Below are positions 18,901 through 27,167 of a stretch of DNA of 64,000 bases, piece by piece. Each line of letters starts with the position of its first letter. The first letter of the stretch is position 1. The position numbers and the translations under genes are program-made. Origin of the DNA: Pontibacter sp. E15-1. Its GTDB lineage: Bacteria > Bacteroidota > Bacteroidia > Cytophagales > Hymenobacteraceae. Where the stretch lies: positions 1 through 64,000 of the forward strand of contig NZ_JAKVIR010000015.1 in the NCBI RefSeq assembly GCF_022601975.1, given 5' to 3'. The notes below the pieces were generated by a model. The model worked only from the letters and a program-made list of their open reading frames with translations, was not told the DNA's origin and did no database searches.

Positions 18901-19053
18901 CTTCTGCTTGTTTTTCTTGATGTGCTCAAGCGCCGCAGCCGGCACTTGTTTTTTCTCCGGATTCCCTTTTCCCTGAGCGAAGGAAAGTGTACTACCCAGA
19001 CAAAGTGCAGCCGCTAACGACAGCCGCACAAAGGAGTGTAAAGGTTTGTGCAT
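15916..19053 (-). CDS. Secreted M36 (fungalysin-type) metalloprotease with T9SS sorting domain
   Basis: A 1045-residue secreted zinc protease. A signal peptide ends near AAALCLGSTLSFAQ; a fungalysin/thermolysin propeptide follows (to about 220). The M36 catalytic domain has the zinc-binding motif H599-E600-Y-G-H603 followed by GISNRLTGG, and a PA domain is inserted around residues 440-560 (GCSEIINTAALGGNIAVIYR, then CGFADKVQNAQKAGAIAVVV). Near 805-895 is a PKD-like domain, and the last 80 residues (SYPNPFSESTNIRF to SGTMLLVK) form a type A T9SS sorting domain. It should be exported across both membranes and held at the surface or released. The gene stands alone, divergent from dnaX. All key zinc residues appear present. 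Confidence 0.93.
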   Translation of the reverse strand: MHKPLHSFVRLSLAAALCLGSTLSFAQGKGNPEKKQVPAAALEHIKKNKQKLDLTDEDIADIELSSESVSKKTGVKHVYMKQLYQGIEIHGAITNISLDKTDHVLTMGNGLHKGVSKKVKGKEAGLDAEAAVAAATRYLNISIKEALTVKERGKGRDKEVLFSTGGISLEPIPARLVYQPMEDGSLVLAWEVSIYELDAQNWWNLRLDANTGKVLDKDNMVTQCQFDNDGPGGQALHNSHSHTAVSPYIANMQPAAAASDVSNAYSVFALPLESPKHGPRTLVSTSAADQNASPNGWHYTPFGNETRTRGNNVFAYEDPNNNNNFTTNYSPDGGAALNFDFPVDFTQQPATYTDAATANLFYVSNVIHDVWYQYGFDETSGNFQYDNFGKGGLQSDPVMAESQDSRNIAATRNNANFSTPRDGFYPRMQMYLWSGIPDADMFKITTPSNVAGSYPALEGTFSKPLTPTPLTGKLVVVEAATGNANEGCSEIINTAALGGNIAVIYRGSCGFADKVQNAQKAGAIAVVVINNVAGGPSIMGGTPTQAEPAIAIPAVMISQADGKTVQDLLTASVEVRIALKNDGSGPEFDGDFDNGIIAHEYGHGISNRLTGGALVTNCLANAEQMGEGWSDWIGLMMTMRQGDSSVKPRGIGTYASGQAVTGKGIRPAPYSTDFGVNNYTYGTTNNPALAAPHGVGFVWATMLWDMTWAMVDKYGYDADLYYGKGGNNMAMQLVMDGLKMQPCRPGFVDGRDAILAADKLNNGGANQELIWRVFAKRGLGFSASQGSSGSRLDQVEAFDLPPVYACDAPVIAVTPSSNEFTGGDAKTVYIGYGPQSVTLTASGDPTFTYTWAPVAGLSNTDKASAVFAPKSAGTYTLSVTAVNGDQCTRSATVTIKVVDVRCGSKNTKVMVCVDGENNCVDPKAVAKLLKNAGGKLGDCSMSVSTVATAVAAEGASSLDENLVSSYPNPFSESTNIRFTAKESGHALLKVYDVTGREVATLFDGTAEKGVTYTKTFKAANKQAGLYIYRLVNGGTMKSGTMLLVK

Positions 19054-19489
19054 AAAAAGAAATTAGATTGTTAAAAAATGAGTGAAGTAGATATATTTTT
19101 ATTATACTATATTTAGTATCAATGTAAATATAGCGACGATCCTGCAGGCAAATAAAGGAATTATGCAAGCATAAAGTAACATGACTTTTAGCGTACACTC
19201 AATGTTATATCACTCCCCTTATTGCCTCATTTCAACTAGGAAAAACCAGTTTTGGAGCTCTAAAAGCAACATAAACAATGGCAATAAGTAACATCTGACG
19301 TTATTTACAAAAGAGCATGTTTTAGGTGAGGTATGCAGGGATATGCGACATACAGCGGGGAGATACCAGAACCGGTTGCACGCTTGCGTAACCCTGGCGG
19401 TATGGCAGGCTGCCGGGTGGATAAGTCTCTGGAAAACTACTGCCAAAATCTCCTCCCATCTCACCTTCAGTTTGATTATCTTTGTAGTA
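19054..19489. other. Divergent intergenic region between the M36 protease and dnaX
   Basis: 436 bases with no convincing gene. The first part is very AT-rich and likely holds the protease promoter on the minus strand (a TATATTTA element lies near 19124-19131). The second part holds the dnaX promoter listed separately. Confidence 0.5.
19477..19484 (+). promoter_or_regulatory. -7 promoter element of dnaX, nearly leaderless
   Basis: TATCTTTG is an exact TAnnTTTG element and ends only five bases before the dnaX ATG at 19490. Transcription would start at or just before the start codon, giving a leaderless or nearly leaderless mRNA. No good -33 TTTG is seen at 19-21 bases upstream. Confidence 0.5.
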
Positions 19490-21427
19490 ATGGAAAATTT
19501 TGTAGTATCAGCGCGTAAATACCGTCCGACCACGTTCGACAGCGTGGTGGGGCAACATCATATAACCAATACCCTGAAGAACGCCATCAGCAGCCAGCAC
19601 CTGGCGCAGGCGTTCCTTTTCTGCGGGCCGCGCGGTGTGGGCAAAACCACTTGCGCCCGTATTCTGGCCAAAACCATCAACTGCCAGAACATCACGCCGG
19701 AGGTGGAGGCCTGCAATGAGTGCGAGTCGTGCCGCAGCTTCAACAGCAACAGCTCGTTCAACATCCATGAGCTCGATGCCGCCTCCAACAACTCAGTGGA
19801 GGATATCCGGAACCTGGTGGAGCAGGTGCGCTACGCGCCGCAAACGGGCAAGTACAAAATCTATATCATAGATGAGGTGCACATGCTCTCGAACCAGGCC
19901 TTCAACGCGTTTCTGAAGACGCTGGAAGAGCCGCCGGCCTATGCCATCTTCATCCTGGCCACCACCGAGCGCCACAAGATCATCCCGACCATCCTATCGC
20001 GTTGCCAGATCTTCGACTTTAACCGGATCCGGATCGATGACATGGTGCGTCATTTGGGCGGCATCGCCACGAAAGAGCATATACAGGCGGAGCCTGACGC
20101 GCTGCACCTGATCTCGCAGAAAGCGGACGGTGCCCTGCGCGACGCCCTCTCTATCTTCGACCAGATGGTGACCTTCTCGGGCAGTAACGTGACCTACAAA
20201 GCCACCGTCGAGAACCTGCACATCCTGGACTATGACTATTACTTCCGGCTGACGGATTACCTGCTGGGCCAGAACCTGTCGGGAGCGCTGCTGCTGTTTG
20301 ATGAGATCCTGAAAAACGGCTTCGACGCGCACAATTTCCTGATCGGGATTGGCGAGCATTTGCGCAGCCTGCTCGTGTGCAAAGACCAGGCAACGGTGCA
20401 ATTGCTGGAGGTATCGGATAATATTAAGGCCCGCTATGCCGAGCAATCGCAGAAAAGCAGCGTGAGCTTCCTCTTGTCAGGCCTGAACCTGGTGAGCACC
20501 TGCGACACCAACTACAAAAGCAGCAAGAACCAGCGCCTGCACGTGGAACTGTGCCTGATGAAGATGGCCCACCTGAACGCGGCCCTGAGCTTTGCCCAAG
20601 GAGGAGAAGCATCAAAAAAAGCTAAGGTAGCAGCGCCGGCACCAGCCGCTACCGGTTCTTCAGCAGGTGCCACTCCTGCGGCTATACCATCCGAAACGAT
20701 GCAGCCGACGCACAGCCCGGGCAGGGTGCCATCCGAAGACATGCAGCAGCAAACGCCGGGCAGCGTCCCCTCGGAGCGCATGCAGTCGCCACACACCCCC
20801 ACGCATGTGCCGTCGGAGGGGCTGCAGCAGCCGCCCAGCCCACAGCAGGTAACGCCAGACGCGCACATTGCCCCCGCGAACCCGCAAACGCCGCCGGGCT
20901 CCAGCCCGATTCCGAGCGCCCATACCCCGCGCAGCGGTGTGCAGTTGCCGCCGCCCAAGAAACTGAGTAAGCTGCCCAGCCTGAAAGATTTGCAGCAGGC
21001 CCCGGTTCCCGCCACCCAAACGGCCGTGGCCGAGGAAGAGGAAGACACCAGCTACGGCACCCTGGCCGCCGTGGACCAGGCCCGCCTGAAAACGGTATGG
21101 CACAGCGTGCTGCGCCGCAAACGGGACGAGAACATGATGGAGTATACCCTCATGAACCGCCAGTACCACGTGAGCGACGAGAACGAAATCACACTGCACC
21201 TCGAGAACCACGTGATGCTCGACCAGTTCACGGCCCTACGCCCTGCGCTGCTGGCCGAGCTGAAAAAGGAACTGGGCAACCGTAGCCTGAAGCTGAAGGC
21301 GGAGGTGATGGAGGTGCAGGAGGGGAACAAAATGTACACCTCGCAGGATAAATTTAACTACCTGGCCGATAAATACCCGATGCTTGTCGATATGAAGCAG
21401 CGCCTGGGCCTCGACATGGATTTCTAA
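19490..21427 (+). CDS. dnaX: DNA polymerase III subunits gamma and tau
   Basis: A 645-residue clamp-loader ATPase. Motifs run in order: RPTTFDSVVGQ, Walker A GPRGVGKTTCAR, the zinc-binding cysteines CQNITPEVEACNECESC, Walker B IIDEVHML, and the SRC sensor LSRCQIFDF. Residues up to about 375 cover domains I-III. The linker holds four 13-14-residue repeats of [V/I]PSExMQ (399-453), and a C-terminal domain follows (DQARLKTVWHSVL). At 20614-20620 there is a run of seven A read as AAA AAA; with an upstream AGGAGG and a downstream stem-loop this looks like a programmed -1 frameshift site making a short gamma form of about 378 residues. The ATG at 19490 aligns with MENFVVSARKYRP, the usual start. 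Confidence 0.96.
   Translation: MENFVVSARKYRPTTFDSVVGQHHITNTLKNAISSQHLAQAFLFCGPRGVGKTTCARILAKTINCQNITPEVEACNECESCRSFNSNSSFNIHELDAASNNSVEDIRNLVEQVRYAPQTGKYKIYIIDEVHMLSNQAFNAFLKTLEEPPAYAIFILATTERHKIIPTILSRCQIFDFNRIRIDDMVRHLGGIATKEHIQAEPDALHLISQKADGALRDALSIFDQMVTFSGSNVTYKATVENLHILDYDYYFRLTDYLLGQNLSGALLLFDEILKNGFDAHNFLIGIGEHLRSLLVCKDQATVQLLEVSDNIKARYAEQSQKSSVSFLLSGLNLVSTCDTNYKSSKNQRLHVELCLMKMAHLNAALSFAQGGEASKKAKVAAPAPAATGSSAGATPAAIPSETMQPTHSPGRVPSEDMQQQTPGSVPSERMQSPHTPTHVPSEGLQQPPSPQQVTPDAHIAPANPQTPPGSSPIPSAHTPRSGVQLPPPKKLSKLPSLKDLQQAPVPATQTAVAEEEEDTSYGTLAAVDQARLKTVWHSVLRRKRDENMMEYTLMNRQYHVSDENEITLHLENHVMLDQFTALRPALLAELKKELGNRSLKLKAEVMEVQEGNKMYTSQDKFNYLADKYPMLVDMKQRLGLDMDF
20599..20653 (+). promoter_or_regulatory. 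dnaX: Predicted programmed -1 frameshift signal in dnaX
   Basis: Three elements line up as in E. coli dnaX: AGGAGG at 20599-20604; the slippery run A AAA AAA at 20614-20620, nine bases later and in the correct phase (zero-frame codons at 20615 and 20618); and a GC-rich stem with GGTAGC at 20626-20631 and GCTACC at 20648-20653, five bases after the slip site. Slipping back one base reads AGC then TAA at 20623-20625, ending the protein right after domain III. This is seen in the sequence; use in the cell is inference. Confidence 0.72.
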
Positions 21428-21474
21428 TCCGGTAATAATCCTTATATTTAGGGGGAAAACAACTTAGGAAGACT

Positions 21475-24438
21475 ATGACTATCTCACGCGGATCATCTCT
21501 ACTGCTGCTGGCGCTTGGCCTGACCTTCACGCAGTGCAAAAACGAGGCATACCAGACTCAGTCGACAACCGACACCTCGGCGGCGACGGCGACCACTGCG
21601 CCAGCCGAGAAAGAGTACAACTACGAGACGGCGGCAAACGACCCGCTGAACGCCCGCATCTATACCCTCGATAACGGACTGAAGGTATACCTGACGGATT
21701 ACGAGGACGCCCCGCGCATCCAGACCTACATCGCGGTGCGCGCAGGCAGCAAAAACGACCCCGCCGATGCGACCGGCCTGGCCCACTACCTGGAGCACAT
21801 GGTGTTTAAGGGCACCACCCAACTGGGCACCGCCAACTGGGAGCAGGAGAAAGCCGAGCTGGACAAGATTGAGGCGCTGTATGAGCAATACAGAAATACC
21901 TCTGACGAGGCTGCCCGCAAAAAAATCTACCACCAGATCGATAGCGTGTCGGGAGTAGCGGCCACGTATGCCATTGCCAACGAGTATGACAAAGCCACCA
22001 CGGCCATCGGGGCCAAAGGCACGAACGCCTATACCTGGGTAGACCAGACGGTGTATGTGAACGATATTCCGAGCAACCAATTGGAGCGCTGGCTCGAACT
22101 GGAGGCCGACCGCTTCCAGGAGATGGTGCCGCGCCTGTTCCATACCGAGTTGGAGGCCGTGTATGAGGAGAAGAACCGCACCCTCGACAGCGACGGGCGC
22201 AAGGTAGCGGAGGTGATCAACACAGAGCTCTTCCCGACGCACCAGTATGGCACGCAAACCACCATCGGCACCATCGAGCACCTCAAAAACCCGTCGATAA
22301 CGGCCATCAAAAACTACTTCGACAAGTACTACGTGCCCAACAACATGGCCATTGCCATGTCCGGCGATATCGATTTTGACCAGACCATCCGCCTGATCGA
22401 CAAGTACTGGGGAGGTATAGAAAAGAGTACTGTCCCGACTTTTACGGTGGCGCAGGAGCAGCCCATCCAGAAGCCGATCGTGAAGGAGGTGCTGGGGCCG
22501 GACGCGGAGAATGTGTCCATCGCCTACCGCACGCCGGGCACCAGCACAAAAGATGCGCTGGTGGTGGAAATGATCAGCAACATGCTCTACAACGGATCTG
22601 CCGGACTGATTGACCTGAACCTGAACCAGCAGCAGAAGGTGCTGCAGGCCTACGCCTACGACACCCAGATGAAAGACTACGGCACGTTCCGGATGACGGG
22701 CATGCCGCGCGAAGGCCAGACCCTGGACCAGGTGCGCGACCTGCTGCTCGCCCAGCTCGAGATGGTTAAAAAAGGTGCTTTTGACGATGACCTGATCACA
22801 GCTGTGGTCAACAACGACAAGATCAACACCGTGAAGGCCTACGAAAGCAACGGAAACCGCGCCGATGCATTCGTGTCTGCCTTTATCTATGACATACCGT
22901 GGCAGACGTATGTGAGCCTCCCGCAGGAGTTTGCCCAGATAACGAAGCAAGACGTGATGGAGGTGGCCAACAAGTACTTCGGCAACAACTACGTGCTGGT
23001 GTACAAGCGCAACGGCAAAGACCCGAACGCGCAGAAAGTGGAGAAGCCAGCCATCACGCCGGTGGCCGTGAACCGCGATGCGAAGTCAGAGTACTACAAG
23101 GACTTTCTGGCCAAGGAAGTGGAGCCGCTGCAGCCGGTGTTCATCGATTATACCAAGGACATCCAGGAATCCAAGCTGAAAAGCGACATCCCGCTGCTGT
23201 ATACCCACAACAAAGACAACGGCCTGTTCCAGCTCTACTATATCCTGGACATGGGCACCAACAACGACCCGAAACTGGGTATGGCCGTGAACTACCTCAA
23301 GTACCTGGGCACCGACAACTATACCGCCGAGGAGTTGCAGAAGGAGTTCTACAAGCTGGGCACTTCCTTCGACGTGTTTTCCAGCGGCGACCAGGTATAT
23401 GTGAGCCTGACTGGCCTGGATGAGAACTTCGACGCGGGCCTGAACCTGTTCGAAAGCGTGCTGGCCAATGCCCGGCCCGACAAGCAGGCCCTGAGCGACA
23501 TGGTGGCGGGTATCCTGAAAGCGCGTGCCGATGCCAAGAAAAACAAGGGCGTGATCCTGCAGCAGGCCATGGTGAACTACGCCAAGTATGGCAAGAAGAA
23601 CCCCTTCAACACGGTGCTGAGCGAGAAAGAGCTGAAAGCCGTGAAACCCCAGGAGCTGGTGAGCATCATCAAGAGCATCCCCACGTATGAGCACCGCGTG
23701 CTATACTATGGTCCACGTGAAACCGACAAGCTTGTCGCGACCCTGAACACTGGCCACAACATACCTGCCACGCTGAAGCCCGTGCCTGCCGAAAAAATGT
23801 ATGCCGAGATCGACTTTAAGCAGCCTACCGTATACTGGGCCGATTACGACATGGTGCAGGCCGAGATGCTGTTTCTGAGCAAGTCGGTGCCTTACAACAA
23901 AGACATCGTGCCGGTGGTGCGCCTCTACAACGAGTATATGGGCGGCATCGTGTTTCAGGATCTGCGCGAGTCGAAAGCCCTGGCATACTCCACGTACTCT
24001 TTTTATGCCCCGGCATCCAAGAAAGAGCGCTCCAACTACCTGCAGTCCTACATCGGGGCGCAGGCCGACAAGCTTTCGGAGGCGATGGCGGGCATGCAGG
24101 CCCTGCTGACTGACATGCCGCTGGCCGACGCCAACTTCCAGAACGCACAAGCCTCGCTGCGCAACAGCATCTCCACCGAGCGCATCACCAAAGCCGGCAT
24201 CCTGTTCGATTATGAGCGCGCCAAAAAGCTGGGCCTCAACTACGATATCCGGCAGGATGTATACCAGAGCGCCAACGCCATGACGTTCGACCAGATGAAG
24301 GAGTTTCAGCAGAAATACATCAAAGGCCAGCCACAGGCCATCCTGGTGATCGGCTCCAAAGACAAACTCGACTTTAAGGCGCTGGAAAAATATGGCACCG
24401 TGAAGCAACTGGACCTGAAAACCTTATTCGGGTATTAG
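21475..24438 (+). CDS. M16 family zinc peptidase, lipoprotein
   Basis: A 987-residue two-unit M16 (pitrilysin/insulinase-type) metallopeptidase. The signal peptide ends in a lipobox-like FTQC, suggesting lipid anchoring in the periplasm. The inverted zinc motif H104-Y-L-E107-H108 is intact, and the third zinc ligand lies in ELEAVYEEKNR. An R/Y pair typical of the C-terminal unit is seen as DLRESKALAYSTYSFY. The length fits a fused protein holding both the active and the inactive halves. It likely degrades small peptides in the periplasm. It lies 47 bases after dnaX, with a TATATTTA element between them, so it may have its own promoter. A strong bidirectional terminator follows. Confidence 0.93.
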   Translation: MTISRGSSLLLLALGLTFTQCKNEAYQTQSTTDTSAATATTAPAEKEYNYETAANDPLNARIYTLDNGLKVYLTDYEDAPRIQTYIAVRAGSKNDPADATGLAHYLEHMVFKGTTQLGTANWEQEKAELDKIEALYEQYRNTSDEAARKKIYHQIDSVSGVAATYAIANEYDKATTAIGAKGTNAYTWVDQTVYVNDIPSNQLERWLELEADRFQEMVPRLFHTELEAVYEEKNRTLDSDGRKVAEVINTELFPTHQYGTQTTIGTIEHLKNPSITAIKNYFDKYYVPNNMAIAMSGDIDFDQTIRLIDKYWGGIEKSTVPTFTVAQEQPIQKPIVKEVLGPDAENVSIAYRTPGTSTKDALVVEMISNMLYNGSAGLIDLNLNQQQKVLQAYAYDTQMKDYGTFRMTGMPREGQTLDQVRDLLLAQLEMVKKGAFDDDLITAVVNNDKINTVKAYESNGNRADAFVSAFIYDIPWQTYVSLPQEFAQITKQDVMEVANKYFGNNYVLVYKRNGKDPNAQKVEKPAITPVAVNRDAKSEYYKDFLAKEVEPLQPVFIDYTKDIQESKLKSDIPLLYTHNKDNGLFQLYYILDMGTNNDPKLGMAVNYLKYLGTDNYTAEELQKEFYKLGTSFDVFSSGDQVYVSLTGLDENFDAGLNLFESVLANARPDKQALSDMVAGILKARADAKKNKGVILQQAMVNYAKYGKKNPFNTVLSEKELKAVKPQELVSIIKSIPTYEHRVLYYGPRETDKLVATLNTGHNIPATLKPVPAEKMYAEIDFKQPTVYWADYDMVQAEMLFLSKSVPYNKDIVPVVRLYNEYMGGIVFQDLRESKALAYSTYSFYAPASKKERSNYLQSYIGAQADKLSEAMAGMQALLTDMPLADANFQNAQASLRNSISTERITKAGILFDYERAKKLGLNYDIRQDVYQSANAMTFDQMKEFQQKYIKGQPQAILVIGSKDKLDFKALEKYGTVKQLDLKTLFGY

Positions 24439-24459
24439 GTTAGCCGTTCGTGTTTTGAT

Positions 24460-24500
24460 AACAGAAGAAGGAGCAGCTAACGGTTGCTCCTTCTTCTGTT
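24460..24500. terminator. Bidirectional terminator after the M16 peptidase gene
   Basis: A perfect 16-bp stem, AACAGAAGAAGGAGCA at 24460-24475 and its complement at 24485-24500, with a 9-nt loop. A related copy of this segment with a shorter stem occurs at 24717-24745, so the terminator region appears duplicated. Confidence 0.85.
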
Positions 24501-24522
24501 TATACCTGCCTGCGCCCCGCTG

Positions 24523-24637
24523 TTTCGGATTTCTCAATCCGAAACTTTTCCTGAAGCGGATTTCCTAATCCGCGTTAGCAAAACCACGGGGATTAGGGAA
24601 TCCCCGGCAGGGGCTTCCGGACTGGGAAGTCCGGAAG
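24523..24637. repeat. Array of four perfect tetraloop hairpins
   Basis: Four hairpins, each a perfect stem with a 4-nt loop: 24523-24544 (TTTCGGATT, loop TCTC), 24556-24573 (GCGGATT, loop TCCT), 24588-24605 (GGGGATT, loop AGGG) and 24614-24637 (CTTCCGGACT, loop GGGA). All stems end in ATT or ACT at the loop. A closely related array lies at 54376-54491. It fills the space between the M16 gene and the next gene and encodes no convincing protein. Confidence 0.8.
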
Positions 24638-24716
24638 AGCCGTGAAAGCCGTGAGTACGCGTACTAATCACTTGATAAGGGTATAAGTCACGCATCAGTA
24701 TATAGTACCAGATTTT

Positions 24717-24774
24717 AGAAGGAGCAGCCAACGGTTGCTCCTTCTTCTGTTTTATACATGCCTGCGCACACGCA
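24717..24774. repeat. Second copy of the M16 terminator segment
   Basis: This segment repeats 24466-24522 with few changes: the stem AGAAGGAGCA at 24717-24726 pairs with TGCTCCTTCT at 24736-24745, and both copies are followed by TATAC, one base and TGCCTGCGC. It is a duplication flanking the hairpin array. Confidence 0.7.
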
Positions 24775-24904
24775 GCAAACTCATTACTGATAGCCAACCA
24801 GTTACAGAACCGTGCAACGAAAAATGCTGTTAAGATAGATGGCGGTTGTGCGGGATGCGCGTGGCTGTCAGGAATCTATTCGTCGATCTATAAACCTTAC
24901 GGCT

Positions 24905-25333
24905 ATGAGCCATATATTCAGGGATGATTACAAGCAGGTGAAGTGCACGTACGAAAACTATGTGAAAGAACTTCGGCAGGAAGACAGCCTGATAAAGGCG
25001 CGCCTGGGCTGGTTTCTGCTCTTCGAGGGGCTTCTCTTCAACATGTATACCCAGGCCACCCGCGAAATCAGGCAGCTGATTCTGGTACTGGGGGCCATGA
25101 TTGCCGTGCTGGTGCTGATGTCGCTGATTGCGGCTGTCTGCGTGTGGTTTCACAATTTCAAAATCATCACCGTGGATTTTGTGGAGCGGTTTCACATCAC
25201 CGAGGAAGACCGGATCAACTTCCCACAGCTTAACCGGGACAAGAAGTTTATATGGCTGGGCCATGCCTTCGCCCTCTTCATCCCGACCGTAATTATTGGG
25301 GTATGGATATTTATATATGTGTACATCCTGTAG
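24905..25333 (+). CDS. Small membrane protein of unknown function
   Basis: A 142-residue protein. A charged N-terminal part with YENYVKELRQEDSLIKARLGW leads into a hydrophobic stretch (FLLFEGLLFNMYTQA), then two clear membrane helices (LILVLGAMIAVLVLMSLIAA and HAFALFIPTVIIGVWIFIYV) separated by about 50 polar residues. The pattern LRxEDxLIxxRxxWxLxxxGxLF recurs in unannotated proteins of Bacteroidota and cyanobacteria, as I recall it, but I cannot name a function. ATG 24905 is chosen because upstream in-frame residues look non-coding. It is followed after 91 bases by the SWIM protein gene on the same strand; a shared transcript is possible. Confidence 0.7.
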   Translation: MSHIFRDDYKQVKCTYENYVKELRQEDSLIKARLGWFLLFEGLLFNMYTQATREIRQLILVLGAMIAVLVLMSLIAAVCVWFHNFKIITVDFVERFHITEEDRINFPQLNRDKKFIWLGHAFALFIPTVIIGVWIFIYVYIL

Positions 25334-25424
25334 GCTCAAGCGCCTCCTTTGAACAAAAATCGCCATAACCTGTAACGCTGGCAGCTTGTATACATAGCAT
25401 CGGAAATCTTCTATTTCTAAAGCC

Positions 25425-27167
25425 ATGCTTACACTACAGAACTTTGAGACACAGGTCAATTCAACTATCCTGGAAAGAGGAAAACGGTATTACAACCAAC
25501 AAGCTATTTCCTGGCTCGAGGAAACAGAAGACAACGTATGGCAGGCACAGGTGGAAGGCACCGATACCTATGAGGTAGCGCTTACGCTCACCAACAAGCA
25601 CGAGATCGCGGCTTGCTCCTGCGACTGCCCGTATGAAGGCCACATCTGCAAGCATTTGGTTGCCGTGTTTTTTGCCGTGCGGGCCGAAACCCAAAAGCCT
25701 ACAGGCAAACAGCAAAAGAAAAAGGCGGAACGGAACCTGTTTAAAAACCTGCTGCAGCGCATCAGCCTAAAAGAATACCAGGATTTTATCCAGCAGTATG
25801 CAGCCAGGCACAAGGACTTTAAAACGGAATTTGAGCTGTATTTTGCCGATAAAGACGAGCGGATTGATGTCGGCAAAAAGTATGAGGAACTGCTGCAGAA
25901 ACTCATCCGGAAGCATAGCGACCACGGCTTTGTGGATTACCGCGCCACTGTTGGGCTATCGAAAGAGGTAGAGAAATTATTGGGCAGCGGCCACGACTTT
26001 ATATCGAGAAACAATTTTAGCGATGCCTTTGCCTTGGCCAGGGTGGTGCTGAAAGAGATGCTGGAAGTGCAAATGGGATGCGATGACTCTGCCGGCAACA
26101 TCGGCGGCACCCTCTACGAAGCGGTTGAGCTGATAGAAGCCATTGCCACTTCCGACACAGCTGCCCCTGCTTTAAAAGAGCAGCTTTTCTCTTTTCTGAA
26201 AACAGAGCTCAGCAACAAGGAGTATTTTGACTACGGCGACTTTGGCTACGAGCTTTTGAGTGTTTTTGAAAACCTTGCCCTGCAGTTGCACAAGCCAGAG
26301 GAGTTCATCGGCTACTTAGATGCCCAATCTGCTAGGCTCACCGGCCAGTACGACGACTACCAGCGAGAATTTTTACAGAAACAGAAGATTGAATTCTTAG
26401 CGGCAACCGGCAAATCCGAGGAAGCCGCGGCACTGGTGCAGCAGCACCTGGACATTGTGGAGGTGCGGCAGCAGGAGGTAGAAAAAGCTCTCAGTAAAAA
26501 GGATTACGTAGCGGCAAAAAAGCTGATAAACGAGGGCATCAGAATAGCTGAGGACAAAGACCACCCCGGCACTGTGGCAACCTGGCAGAAAGAGCTGCTG
26601 CGGATAGCGGTGCTAGAGAAAGACACCGACACCGTCCGGCGCTACACCAAGCAATTCGCGTTCGACAGGTGGTTCAGCGATGAGTACTATACCCAATGGA
26701 AAGCCACTTTCAGCGAGCAGGAGTGGAAAGGCGTGATTGAAAAATACATTGCCGACACCACAAAAGAGATAACCAGGGCGTGGAAGGAAAACAAAAACAA
26801 GTTCTGGCGGCCACCCCATCCGCCCTTGCTGCAAACGCTGGCCCCCATATATGTTCAGGAGCACTACTGGGACAGGCTGCTGGCGCTGGTGCAACAGGAA
26901 GACAACCTCACAACTCTAAAATATCATACCTACCTGGCCTCCCGCTACCCCACCGAGCTGATGCGGCTATACCTGCCCGCTTTTGAGCAGGCCGGGCAGG
27001 AAGCCAACGGGCGAAGCGCTTACGCCGATCTGGCACAAAAAATGAAAAAAGTGATGCAGGACATTCCGGAAGGCAAAGAGAAGATCATGGCTGTTGCCCG
27101 CAGCCTGAAAGAGCAGTACCCGCGCCGCCCTGCCATGGTAGAAGAGTTAGACAAAATTTTAAAGTGA
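25425..27167 (+). CDS. SWIM zinc-finger protein
   Basis: A 580-residue protein with a SWIM zinc finger near its N-terminus: C64-S-C66 followed by C75-K-H77, with an extra Cys68. SWIM domains bind DNA or proteins. The rest is largely helical, with TPR-like or HEAT-like character (AAALVQQHLDIVEVRQQE, then YVAAKKLINEGIRIAED), and no nuclease or helicase motif is seen. In many bacteria a SWIM protein is encoded beside an SNF2 helicase, but none is in this window. The function is therefore unknown beyond probable nucleic-acid or protein binding. The start is set at ATG 25425, which begins close to the conserved GKRYY segment. Confidence 0.8.
   Translation: MLTLQNFETQVNSTILERGKRYYNQQAISWLEETEDNVWQAQVEGTDTYEVALTLTNKHEIAACSCDCPYEGHICKHLVAVFFAVRAETQKPTGKQQKKKAERNLFKNLLQRISLKEYQDFIQQYAARHKDFKTEFELYFADKDERIDVGKKYEELLQKLIRKHSDHGFVDYRATVGLSKEVEKLLGSGHDFISRNNFSDAFALARVVLKEMLEVQMGCDDSAGNIGGTLYEAVELIEAIATSDTAAPALKEQLFSFLKTELSNKEYFDYGDFGYELLSVFENLALQLHKPEEFIGYLDAQSARLTGQYDDYQREFLQKQKIEFLAATGKSEEAAALVQQHLDIVEVRQQEVEKALSKKDYVAAKKLINEGIRIAEDKDHPGTVATWQKELLRIAVLEKDTDTVRRYTKQFAFDRWFSDEYYTQWKATFSEQEWKGVIEKYIADTTKEITRAWKENKNKFWRPPHPPLLQTLAPIYVQEHYWDRLLALVQQEDNLTTLKYHTYLASRYPTELMRLYLPAFEQAGQEANGRSAYADLAQKMKKVMQDIPEGKEKIMAVARSLKEQYPRRPAMVEELDKILK

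Noticed and set aside
21499-22950. 483-residue open frame opposite the M16 peptidase
   Set aside because: The peptidase has intact zinc motifs in the other strand. The antisense product is rich in Val, His and Arg with no known domain, as expected for the reverse of GC-rich coding DNA.
24534-24797. 87-residue open frame in the hairpin array
   Set aside because: It reads straight through the palindromes and the duplicated terminator, so it is not credible as a protein.
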